Source: a virus. From it: a stretch of DNA of 30,828 nucleotides. Of this stretch, positions 22,716 through 30,194 are shown in pieces (the stretch's first letter is position 1; each line of letters begins with the position of its first letter). The position numbers and the translations under genes are program-made. Location of the stretch: positions 1 to 30,828 of IMG/VR virus record IMGVR_UViG_3300025264_002059; one strand, written 5' to 3'. The notes under the pieces are model-generated. The model worked only from the letters and a program-made list of their open reading frames with translations, ran no database searches and was not told the origin of the DNA.

Positions 22716-23394
22716 TTTTCACGATATTATAGTATTTGACTTTGAAACTGGCAGTCGCAACCCCTCTAAAACTCAGCCTACACAAATCGCAGCAGTTGCG
22801 ATCCATGGCAGAAAGCTAACTATTCAGCCAAACGGCTATTTTAATAGCGAAATGAGACCTATTCTTGACGACGAGAAAGCAATAGAAAAAGGCTTCGATC
22901 CCCTAGAAGACGAGGCTTTGGATATTACTCGAAAAACAAGGGCTGCTTTAGCCAAGGCTCCGTCTCCCAAAACGGTTTGGAATAAGTTTGGCAACTTCGT
23001 AAACAAGTATAATTGGAAAAAGACGCCGTATTTTGCGCCTATAGCTTCTGGTTATAATATCAATGGATTTGATATGATTATTGTGGACAGGATGTGTGAA
23101 CAATTTGGTCCTTACGATAAAGAGCGAGGACAACAAACTCTATTCAATAAGATTCATAAGATAGATGTCATGCCGTTGGTGTGGGGATGGCTTGAAAATA
23201 ATAAGGATATCAGGTCTTTAAGTTTAGATTCTCTCAGGGACTATTTTGGAATGTCTAAAGATAATGCTCATGATGCATTACAAGACGTAAAAGACACTGC
23301 TAACTTATTGATTCGGTTTTTAAAAATGCAACGTAAATTTGCATCCAAAGTACAATTTGAAAAGGCTTTTGCTGATGGATCAAAAGAACTTTAA
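22711..23394 (+). CDS. DEDDh 3'-5' exonuclease (proofreading, epsilon-like), ATT start
   Basis: From ATT 22711 the protein has 227 residues. Exo I is IIVFDFETGS (Asp10, Glu12), Exo II lies in ASGYNINGFDMII (Asp121), and Exo III is AHDALQDVKDT (His187, Asp192), the DEDDh pattern of DnaQ/epsilon. The first in-frame ATG, at 22852, would delete Asp10 and Glu12 and leave a dead enzyme, so it cannot be the functional start. A TAA at 22687-22689 bounds the frame upstream. The insert between Exo I and Exo II is longer than in DnaQ (about 110 residues) and recalls exonuclease I or RNase T relatives. Lying between the two halves of the replicative polymerase, it is the obvious proofreader for it. Confidence 0.85.
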   Translation: MNFHDIIVFDFETGSRNPSKTQPTQIAAVAIHGRKLTIQPNGYFNSEMRPILDDEKAIEKGFDPLEDEALDITRKTRAALAKAPSPKTVWNKFGNFVNKYNWKKTPYFAPIASGYNINGFDMIIVDRMCEQFGPYDKERGQQTLFNKIHKIDVMPLVWGWLENNKDIRSLSLDSLRDYFGMSKDNAHDALQDVKDTANLLIRFLKMQRKFASKVQFEKAFADGSKEL

Positions 23395-24961
23395 TATTGA
23401 CGATTTAGACTATACCGACCAGCAAACATGGGATTTAATTTGTGCTGGTAGAACTAAAGGCGTATATCAACTAGAGAGCAACCTAGGTAAATCTTGGGCC
23501 AAGCGGGTCAGGCCGAAGAATATTGAAGAATTAGCTGCTTTGGTAGCCCTCATTAGGCCGGGATGCTTAAAAGCTATCGTCGATGGTAAGTCTATGACCC
23601 AGCACTATGTTGATAGGAAACACGGTCAGGAAGAAACTACCTATGTTCACGAATCTTTAGAGCCAATCTTGAAGAGCACACAGGGGGTGCTTGTTTATCA
23701 AGAACAATCCATGGAAATTGCTCAGAAAATTGCGGGGTTCAATCTGGAGGAAGCGGACAACCTGAGAAAAGCTATCGGTAAAAAACAGGCTGATCTAATG
23801 GCTCGGATTAAGAAAAGGTTTATTGAGGGAGCAGTTAATGAATCTATTGTTTCTAGAGAAGCAGCGGAGGAGATATTTGGATGGATCGAAAAATCCAGTC
23901 GCTATGCTTTTAATAAGTCTCATGCTGTTTCCTATGCTATTTGTGGCTATTGGTCTGCTTATGCTAAAGCGCATTATCCACTAGAGTTTTACGCCAATTA
24001 TCTCAAACACGCAAAAAATAAACCAGACCCACAGCAAGAAGTCAAAGAGTTAGTATCTGATGCTAAGATGAGTGAAATTCATGTTCAGCCCCCATCTATC
24101 GATAAACTGAATGAAGAAACCGAAATAATCAATCAAAAAATTCATTTCGGATTGAAGGACTTAAAGTCCATAGGAAACAATCAAATTAACAAGCTAAAAT
24201 TAGCCCTGTCCGAAGAAAACGATGCGTGTGATAATATCTCAGGTTGGACGTGGTACGAATTTCTGGTTAAACTGTCACACAAAATTAATTCCTCAACAGT
24301 AGTCGCTATGATTTCCGTAGGAATGTTTGGACATACTAAAATTAGTAGGAATAAGATGCTGGACGAGTTTGACACATGGGAAAAATTAACAGCCAAAGAA
24401 AGAGATTGGGTATCTTCTCAACATGAAAAATGGGACACCCTGACTAAAGCAATGAAAATGCTTGCTCCCAAAAAGAAGGAGGGTGGGGGCACTTTTAACG
24501 ATGCTAGAAGCCAAATTGTCAAAGACCTCACTTTGCATCTCGATAATCCCGCGTATTCTCTAGACGATACTCCCGACTGGGTTGCCCAGACAGAACAGCA
24601 ATATTTAGGGGTTTCTATTACCTACTCTAGAGTAGACTCATGTGATACTAGCTCTGCCAATACTACATGTAAGGAATTCGTTAACGGCGGTAGGAAATCG
24701 GCAGCTTTAGCTGTATCAATTAATGCGGTTAGAAACTACACAGTTAAAAAGGGAAAGATGAAGGGAGAAGACATGGCTTTTCTAGAGGTAGAAGATCACA
24801 GTAGCCCCTTGGATAATGTCGTGATTTTCCCCGAAAATTTGGAAAAGTATAAGAACCTTCTCTACGAGGGCAATACCGTCCTGTTATCGGGAAACAGGTC
24901 TAAAAAAGAAGGACAGAGAAACAATGATAGCTTGGTTATAGAGAGGGTGCGGCAGATTTAG
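23375..24961 (+). CDS. dnaE: DNA polymerase III alpha subunit, C-terminal half (fingers to OB domain)
   Basis: From ATG 23375, with AAAGG about 10 bases upstream, the protein has 528 residues; a TTG at 23339 adds 12 residues foreign to DnaE. It takes up exactly where the first half ends. TKGVYQLES (27-35), ALIRPGCL (58-65), YVDRKHG (78-84), VLVYQEQSME and YAFNKSHAVSYA (177-188) are standard DnaE landmarks from the fingers onward. The last 85 or so residues form the OB-like domain (FLEVEDHSSPLDNVVIFPENLEKY, then NTVLLSGNRSKKEGQ). No clear beta-clamp-binding pentapeptide was spotted. The two halves sum to 1163 residues, about the 1160 of E. coli DnaE. It overlaps the exonuclease gene by 20 bases. 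Confidence 0.9.
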   Translation: MDQKNFNIDDLDYTDQQTWDLICAGRTKGVYQLESNLGKSWAKRVRPKNIEELAALVALIRPGCLKAIVDGKSMTQHYVDRKHGQEETTYVHESLEPILKSTQGVLVYQEQSMEIAQKIAGFNLEEADNLRKAIGKKQADLMARIKKRFIEGAVNESIVSREAAEEIFGWIEKSSRYAFNKSHAVSYAICGYWSAYAKAHYPLEFYANYLKHAKNKPDPQQEVKELVSDAKMSEIHVQPPSIDKLNEETEIINQKIHFGLKDLKSIGNNQINKLKLALSEENDACDNISGWTWYEFLVKLSHKINSSTVVAMISVGMFGHTKISRNKMLDEFDTWEKLTAKERDWVSSQHEKWDTLTKAMKMLAPKKKEGGGTFNDARSQIVKDLTLHLDNPAYSLDDTPDWVAQTEQQYLGVSITYSRVDSCDTSSANTTCKEFVNGGRKSAALAVSINAVRNYTVKKGKMKGEDMAFLEVEDHSSPLDNVVIFPENLEKYKNLLYEGNTVLLSGNRSKKEGQRNNDSLVIERVRQI

Positions 24962-25025
24962 TGCAAAAACCCCTACGAAGTAGTATTTTTAAGTAGTTAC
25001 TTGTAAAAAATTGGAGGATCTCGTA
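24962..25025 (+). promoter_or_regulatory. Intergenic leader with repeats upstream of SSB
   Basis: One of the few real gaps (64 bases). It holds a short hairpin CTAC-GAA-GTAG (24973-24983) followed by TATTTTT, a perfect inverted repeat AAGTA-GT-TACTT (24991-25002), and two direct copies of AAGTAGT (24978-24984 and 24991-24997). GGAGG at 25013-25017 is the SSB ribosome binding site. The four-pair stem is weak for a terminator. The repeats could be an operator or a promoter element for the SSB-sigma-glycosyltransferase run. No convincing -35/-10 pair was found. Confidence 0.35.
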
Positions 25026-25427
25026 ATGAACAACATCACAAATGATTGTCGTTTTCTAGGAAGACTCGTTTCCGATCCAAATCTAATTAAGACTAAAAAT
25101 GATGTGGATCTGGTTACTTTTACACTAGCGATTCCTGAATATCGTAAGGAAAGAACCGGAGAGAAAAAAAGAAATGTGAGCTATTTTGATTTTGAAGCTT
25201 GGGATACCGGGGCTACTACTATTGCTAAATATACACGAAAAGGGGACGAAATTTTTGTCCACGCTTCTGCTAGACCAAATAACTGGACAGACAAGGCTGG
25301 TCGAAAAAACTATCAGGTAAAGTTCAGAGTGAAGGAATTTAAACTGTTCAATTATCATAGCGACGACAAAGAGACTGGAGACGCCCAAGAAGAAGAAGTA
25401 ACTCAGGAGGAGTTTAATACTGTGTAA
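25026..25427 (+). CDS. ssb: Single-stranded DNA-binding protein
   Basis: From ATG 25026, 8 bases after GGAGG, the protein has 133 residues; a TTG at 25011 lies on the binding site itself and is rejected. The OB fold shows the usual SSB order: NDCRFLGRLVSDPNL, VTFTLAIPEY, NVSYFDFEAWDTGATTIAKYTRKGDEIFVHASARPNNW, then YQVKFRVKEFKLF. The acidic tail is EEEVTQEEFNTV and lacks the DDDIPF ending with which E. coli SSB recruits host partners, so it may prefer phage proteins. Abundant SSB is consistent with the strong ribosome binding site and the leader upstream. Confidence 0.88.
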   Translation: MNNITNDCRFLGRLVSDPNLIKTKNDVDLVTFTLAIPEYRKERTGEKKRNVSYFDFEAWDTGATTIAKYTRKGDEIFVHASARPNNWTDKAGRKNYQVKFRVKEFKLFNYHSDDKETGDAQEEEVTQEEFNTV

Positions 25428-25943
25428 ATGAACAACTCTAGCAAAAAATATCAATCTCAATCCGAGCTTGAGGAACAGTTAATACTAAAGCATTACGGGT
25501 TAGCTGTTTCTCAAGCTCTTAGATTTATTGGCAATGATAAACAGCTTCTTGAAGATTACATTCAAGTGGGTTTAATAGGATTATTGAAAGCGGTAAGAAA
25601 ATACGACGAAAACCGATCCAAATTCTCCACGTTTGCTACAACATGTATAAAAAACGAGCTTATAAACTTTGTCAATCGATCACTCAAACGAGACAAAAAG
25701 GTTAACGTGATTTATAACAGTGATCTTCTTTCAACCCTTTCTGAAAAGTATGCTACCGATCCAACAGACTGTTTTGAAACCATTAATGACTTGTTCACAG
25801 AAGAACAAAGGTTTATCATCACAAAAAAAATTCAAAACATTCCCGATGAAGAAATATCTCAAGCAATCGGTTGTTCCAACGTTGCTCTCAAGGACAAGAT
25901 AAGAGATATAATCGGTACGATTAAAGGATCTTATGCGCGATAG
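25428..25943 (+). CDS. Sigma-70-family RNA polymerase sigma factor (phage-type)
   Basis: A 171-residue protein starting directly after the SSB stop. Residues 42-80, LEDYIQVGLIGLLKAVRKYDENRSKFSTFATTCIKNEL, are a clear sigma region 2, including the core-binding helix and the -10-recognition part. Residues 124-162 (TEEQRFIITKKIQNIPDEEISQAIGCSNVALKDKIRDII) have the layout of region 4 with a helix-turn-helix, but match less well. Region 1.1 and region 3 are absent or minimal, as in small phage and sporulation sigma factors. It probably redirects host RNA polymerase to a class of phage promoters. The glycosyltransferase run follows with an 11-base overlap. Confidence 0.85.
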   Translation: MNNSSKKYQSQSELEEQLILKHYGLAVSQALRFIGNDKQLLEDYIQVGLIGLLKAVRKYDENRSKFSTFATTCIKNELINFVNRSLKRDKKVNVIYNSDLLSTLSEKYATDPTDCFETINDLFTEEQRFIITKKIQNIPDEEISQAIGCSNVALKDKIRDIIGTIKGSYAR

Positions 25944-27576
25944 AAAAAAGAAAATTTTACTTTGCTGTGAAGCCACCTATCTGAACACTGGCTATGCTAC
26001 TTATGGTAGGGAACTCATGAAGCGCCTCTACCAGAGTGGGAAATACGAATTGGCTGAATTTGCTAGCTACGGTGAGGCTGATGATCCTAGGGCAAATACC
26101 ATACCTTGGAAATTCTATCCCAATGCTCCAGATCAAAACAATCCAGCACAGGTTGAAGAATACCATAGCAATGGGACCAATCAATTTGGAGAGTGGAGAT
26201 TTGAAAGCGTACTTTTGGATTTCAAGCCTGATATAGTATTTGATATACGAGACTTTTGGATGGTGGATTTTCAAGAGAGGTCACCGTTCAGAAAATTCTT
26301 TCATTGGGTGGTCATGCCAGCCGTAGATGCTTTTCCACAAAATGAACAGTGGTTAGCTACATATGCTAATGCTGACGGAGTTTTTAGCTATTCAGACTGG
26401 GGATTCGAAACCTTAAGAAACGAAAGCAATAATAAAATTAATTGCCTTGGGTCCGCGCCGCCCTCCGCAGATGCGGCCTATAAACCGGTTGCCGATAAAG
26501 ATCAACACAGGATATCCATGGGATTCGAGCCGGATATTAAGATCATCGGGACTGTAATGCGAAACCAGAGGAGAAAATTGTTTCCCGATTTGTTTGAAAC
26601 ATTCAGAAAGTTTCTAGATATGTCGGGAAGAAATGACGTATATTTATATTGTCATACTAGCTATCCAGATGTAGGATGGGATATTCCCAAGCTTATTAAT
26701 CAACACGGTCTATCGTCCAAGACAATTTTTACATACGTATGTATGGACTGCAAGCGAGCCTTTCCAGCATTTTTTTCTGACGCAAGAACACAATGCGCGA
26801 TTTGCGGAAGCAGCAGGGCGGGGCTGTCAAGCGTGCAGAAAGGGGTGTCATACGAGTTCCTGTCTTCAATTATGAACCTGTTTGACCTTTATATTCAATA
26901 CGCAAACAGCGAAGGATTTGGTCTTCCTCAAGTAGAAGCCGCTGCCTGTGGTGTACCAGTAATGTCTGTAGATTATTCTGCAATGTCTAGCGTGATCAGA
27001 AAACTACAAGGGGAACCGCTAAAAATCAAAGGCTTGTATCAAGAATTAGAAACAGGGTGCAACAGGGCCGTTCCAGACAATGATTATTCAGCATTAAAAA
27101 TAAAGGAGTTTTTTGATCTCACAAGCGAAGAAGCTAATCAAAAAGGGGTTATTTGCAACGAAATGTTTCTGAAACATTATCAATGGGACATTACCGCAAA
27201 AATATGGTCTGATTATTTTGACAGTGTAGAAATTAAACCCGAGGAGGAGACGTGGATGTCACCCCCTAGAGTATACTCTCCGAGCAGAGAAATCCCCACT
27301 GATATCAGCCCTAAAGAGTATGTTAAGTGGCTTATGGTAAACGTTCTATGTGAACCAGACCGTTTGAATTCATATATGGAATCTAGATTGATACGAGATC
27401 TAAATTACGGGTTTCATATGGAGGGAACCGGTGGTATGTATTTTAACGAAGACGCGATGCAGTTTACTCGACCACAATTTGAGCCATTCGACAGAGAAAC
27501 CGCTTACGATTGCATGCTAGATCTTTGTCTCAGAAGAAATATTTGGGAGCAAAAAAGAATTGAGATGATAGGATGA
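25933..27576 (+). CDS. GT-B glycosyltransferase (group 1-like) with embedded zinc ribbon
   Basis: A 547-residue protein. The N-terminal Rossmann half opens KILLCCEATYLNTGYATYGREL. The second half carries the GT4-type motif SEGFGLPQVEAAACGVPV with Glu327 and Glu335 in EX7E spacing. Unusually, between the two is FTYVCMDCKRAFPAFF...TQCAICGSS, a four-cysteine zinc ribbon (Cys270, Cys273, Cys288, Cys291). The last 110 or so residues (EIPTDISPKEYVKWLMVNVLCEPDR onward) are an extra domain with no recognised family. The donor and acceptor are unknown; virion protein or surface decoration is a reasonable inference. It overlaps the next glycosyltransferase by four bases. Confidence 0.83.
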   Translation: MRDRKKKILLCCEATYLNTGYATYGRELMKRLYQSGKYELAEFASYGEADDPRANTIPWKFYPNAPDQNNPAQVEEYHSNGTNQFGEWRFESVLLDFKPDIVFDIRDFWMVDFQERSPFRKFFHWVVMPAVDAFPQNEQWLATYANADGVFSYSDWGFETLRNESNNKINCLGSAPPSADAAYKPVADKDQHRISMGFEPDIKIIGTVMRNQRRKLFPDLFETFRKFLDMSGRNDVYLYCHTSYPDVGWDIPKLINQHGLSSKTIFTYVCMDCKRAFPAFFSDARTQCAICGSSRAGLSSVQKGVSYEFLSSIMNLFDLYIQYANSEGFGLPQVEAAACGVPVMSVDYSAMSSVIRKLQGEPLKIKGLYQELETGCNRAVPDNDYSALKIKEFFDLTSEEANQKGVICNEMFLKHYQWDITAKIWSDYFDSVEIKPEEETWMSPPRVYSPSREIPTDISPKEYVKWLMVNVLCEPDRLNSYMESRLIRDLNYGFHMEGTGGMYFNEDAMQFTRPQFEPFDRETAYDCMLDLCLRRNIWEQKRIEMIG

Positions 27577-28706
27577 AGGTACTATATATTGGATGCTATA
27601 GAGACGGAACCGGATGGGCACAAGCTGCCATCGATTACATTTTGTCTATGGATGCTGCTGGCATAGACGTAGTTCCAAGACCTGTCAAGCTTAACGACAG
27701 GCGTGTAGAGCCACCTAGCAGGATTCTTGAGTTAGAAAAAAAGAGCGATAGAGGTTGTGACATCTGTATTCAGCATGTATTGCCTCATATGTTAGATTAT
27801 AACGGGAGGTTTAAAAAGAACATAATTTTGTACGCTACGGAAACCGATAACTTCAAAAGATCTATCTGGGCCGAAAGAATTAACCAAATGGATGAGGCGT
27901 GGGTTATCAACAATGAGATGAAAATATGTTCAGAGGGAAGTGGTGTTACAATCCCGATAAAAGTTATTCCTCATGCATGCGATGTCGCTAAGTTTAAAAA
28001 AGAATACGAAAAAATAGATATTCCCAACTCAGAAGAAAATTTCGTATTCTATACGATAGGAGAGTTTACTCGTCGTAAAAATTTATCAACTCTCGTTAGA
28101 GCTTTTCATACTGAATTTTCTCCAGAAGAACCCGTATCAATTATGATTAAAACTAATCAGTACGGAACATCTCCAGAAGTTTGCAGAAATCAAGTTCGTG
28201 AAATGTGTCTCAATGTTAAAACCGGATTAAAACTTTATCCGTCTACAGATGATTATATAGAGGATCTAATTATAACAGATTATCTACAAGAAGAAATTGT
28301 CATGAGCCTTCATCAATCTTGTGACTGTTTTGTTATGCCCAGCTATGGAGAAGCGTGGTGCATACCAGCATTTGATGCTATGGGATTTGGTAATACTCCT
28401 ATTTGCACAGACGTTGGTGGGATGACAGATTTTCTCGACGGCGGTGGAGGTATTTTAGTTAAGGGGAGATACGAGCCTGTGTTCGGCATGGTCGATACTT
28501 TCAATGATCTGTATACAGCAGGAGAAAATTGGAAATCTATAGATCCCGCCTCCTTGCAAAAAGCAATGAGACGTGTTTATAATTTATGGAAGGCTGACGA
28601 TCAGAAATATCACAACATGAGACAGCGTGGTATATCATCTGTAGAAAATTTCTCTCACAGGAACATAGGTAACCTAGTAAGGTCAATCTTAGAAGATGTC
28701 AATTAG
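27573..28706 (+). CDS. GT-B glycosyltransferase (group 1-like)
   Basis: A 377-residue protein beginning in an ATGA overlap. The N-terminus MKVLYIGCYRDGTGWAQAAID fits the glycine-rich acceptor-side loop of GT4 enzymes. The C-terminal half has YTIGEFTRRKNLSTLVRAF, typical of the donor-side domain, and MPSYGEAWCIPAFDAMGFGNTPI. In that motif Glu260 is followed by Asp268, so the usual EX7E reads EX7D. TDVGGMTDFLDGGGGILV follows. It overlaps the next gene by 11 bases and is probably made together with its neighbours. Sugar and target are not shown by the sequence. Confidence 0.85.
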   Translation: MKVLYIGCYRDGTGWAQAAIDYILSMDAAGIDVVPRPVKLNDRRVEPPSRILELEKKSDRGCDICIQHVLPHMLDYNGRFKKNIILYATETDNFKRSIWAERINQMDEAWVINNEMKICSEGSGVTIPIKVIPHACDVAKFKKEYEKIDIPNSEENFVFYTIGEFTRRKNLSTLVRAFHTEFSPEEPVSIMIKTNQYGTSPEVCRNQVREMCLNVKTGLKLYPSTDDYIEDLIITDYLQEEIVMSLHQSCDCFVMPSYGEAWCIPAFDAMGFGNTPICTDVGGMTDFLDGGGGILVKGRYEPVFGMVDTFNDLYTAGENWKSIDPASLQKAMRRVYNLWKADDQKYHNMRQRGISSVENFSHRNIGNLVRSILEDVN

Positions 28707-29712
28707 TCCAGTATCATCTATAACCAGATCCGCTACAAGGCTTGATAACGAGCCTTTGAATATCTTAACCTTTCCTACCCATGAAAGGTATGAGACAGGT
28801 CTGTGTAAAACTGGGCATAATTTTTATGCCTACAGGGGAGAAGGCATAAAAGATTGGAATTCTGACTATGCGGAACTTCCTGATAATTATTGCCTACTAA
28901 ATCCAGATCTAGAGGCAAAGCAGATTCCATTATTTTTAGATTTTGACTTGGTATTGTCTCAAAATAAATTTGGACAATTTCAAATCGCTGAAAAAATAGC
29001 TAGTATGCTACATTTGCCCTTAGTAAGCTTAGAACATACCTTACCAATGCCCGAATGGGATTTATTAACCAGAGAAGCTTTAAAACAAATGAGAGGCCAC
29101 ATTAATTTATTCATCTCTGGCTACAGTATCGGTGAATGGGGATGGGATAAAAAAGACGACACTTTTGTTATACATCATGGAGTAGATACAAATCTATTCA
29201 AACCTTCTGATATAGAAAGAGAAAATCATATTCTGTCAGTAGTTAATGACTGGATTAATAGAGATTGGTGCTGCGGATTTTATTCATGGCAAAGAATGAC
29301 AACAAACCTCCCGACTAAAGTTGTGGGCGATACTCCGAGCCTGTCTGAGCCAGCATCAAGCATTGAAGAGTTAGTTAAGGACTATGCTTCAAGCAGAATA
29401 TTTCTTAACACTTCGACTATTTCGCCGGTGCCCACCTCCCTCTTGGAGGCTATGGCTTGCGAATGCGCGATTGTATCAACAGCAACCTGCATGATTCCTG
29501 AGATTATCGAACATGGAGTTAACGGTTTTATAAGTAACAACGAACATGAACTAAGAGAGCATCTAGTCACCCTTCTTAACGACGAAGACCTTTCGACTAA
29601 AATGGGCAAGAGAGCCAGACAAACCGTTCTAGAAAAATTTTCAGAGAAGAAATTTGTGGAAACGTGGAAGGGCGTTTTAAACAGAGCATCTGAGTGTTTC
29701 TTTAAGGGGTAA
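28696..29712 (+). CDS. GT-B glycosyltransferase (group 1-like), divergent
   Basis: A 338-residue protein. FVIHHGVDTNLFKPSD marks the hinge between GT-B halves, and PTSLLEAMACECAIVSTATCMIPEIIEHGVNGFI matches the donor-binding part of GT4 enzymes. The first glutamate of EX7E is replaced: the segment reads TSTISPVPTSLLEAMAC, with only the second Glu kept. Either donor binding differs or the enzyme is weak. The N-terminal half is divergent, with LPLVSLEHTLPMPEWDLL recalling glycosyltransferases of phage and cell-surface clusters. It ends 2 bases before the methyltransferase-like gene. Confidence 0.8.
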   Translation: MSISPVSSITRSATRLDNEPLNILTFPTHERYETGLCKTGHNFYAYRGEGIKDWNSDYAELPDNYCLLNPDLEAKQIPLFLDFDLVLSQNKFGQFQIAEKIASMLHLPLVSLEHTLPMPEWDLLTREALKQMRGHINLFISGYSIGEWGWDKKDDTFVIHHGVDTNLFKPSDIERENHILSVVNDWINRDWCCGFYSWQRMTTNLPTKVVGDTPSLSEPASSIEELVKDYASSRIFLNTSTISPVPTSLLEAMACECAIVSTATCMIPEIIEHGVNGFISNNEHELREHLVTLLNDEDLSTKMGKRARQTVLEKFSEKKFVETWKGVLNRASECFFKG

Positions 29713-29714
29713 AA

Positions 29715-30194
29715 ATGAAGATTAATATAACCATAGGATCTTCCCATTTTATTAACGGCTACCTAAATATAGATCCTATCACAGGACAAGATGTAGAGGG
29801 AGCCGAAGCAATCAGGGCGGATGTAAGAAATCTAGATAATTTAGCTATGGATTCTGAATGTAACGAAATTATCGCAGAAGATATTCTCGATTATTTGGAA
29901 AAAGAAGACGCTAGAGCAGCCTTATCAAACTGGGTGAGTAAATTGCGACACGGGGGAAAAATCATAGTTGGTGGGACAGATATCTATGAAACTTGTAAAC
30001 AATTTTATCACAGAGTGATCCCTCTTGATGAATTCAATAGAATTATCCATGGCACGTTAGAAAATCCTTGGGAAGTCAAGCTGAGTCACAGCACACTCTT
30101 TGAATTGGAAACAGAATTAAAAAGGCTCGGTATAAAAATTCTGAAGAAACGGATTAATGGGTTAAATATGATAATAGAGGGAGAGCGTCCATGA
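29715..30194 (+). CDS. Methyltransferase-like protein (class I fold), probably degenerate
   Basis: A 159-residue protein resembling SAM-dependent methyltransferases found beside glycosyltransferases. ITIGSSHFINGYLNIDPI stands in for the GxGxx SAM loop and its acidic end, EAIRADVRNLD follows, then NEIIAEDILDYLEKEDARAALSNWVSKLRHGGKIIVGGTDI, the post-motif strand and helix. The canonical glycine-rich SAM loop is weak (IGSSHF), so SAM binding is uncertain. It could be an active sugar or protein methyltransferase or an inactive relative. It ends in an ATGA overlap with the last gene. Confidence 0.6.
   Translation: MKINITIGSSHFINGYLNIDPITGQDVEGAEAIRADVRNLDNLAMDSECNEIIAEDILDYLEKEDARAALSNWVSKLRHGGKIIVGGTDIYETCKQFYHRVIPLDEFNRIIHGTLENPWEVKLSHSTLFELETELKRLGIKILKKRINGLNMIIEGERP

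Noticed and set aside
22465-23377. Intron or split intein as the cause of the divided polymerase
   Set aside because: The intervening DNA is filled by two plus-strand genes with their own translation signals, leaving no room for intron core sequence outside genes. No intein splice blocks or homing-endonuclease motif is seen at either junction. An RNA-level test would still be needed to exclude it fully.
24973-24990. Terminator after the polymerase C-half
   Set aside because: The stem has only four base pairs with a three-base loop, so it is too weak to call despite the following T run.
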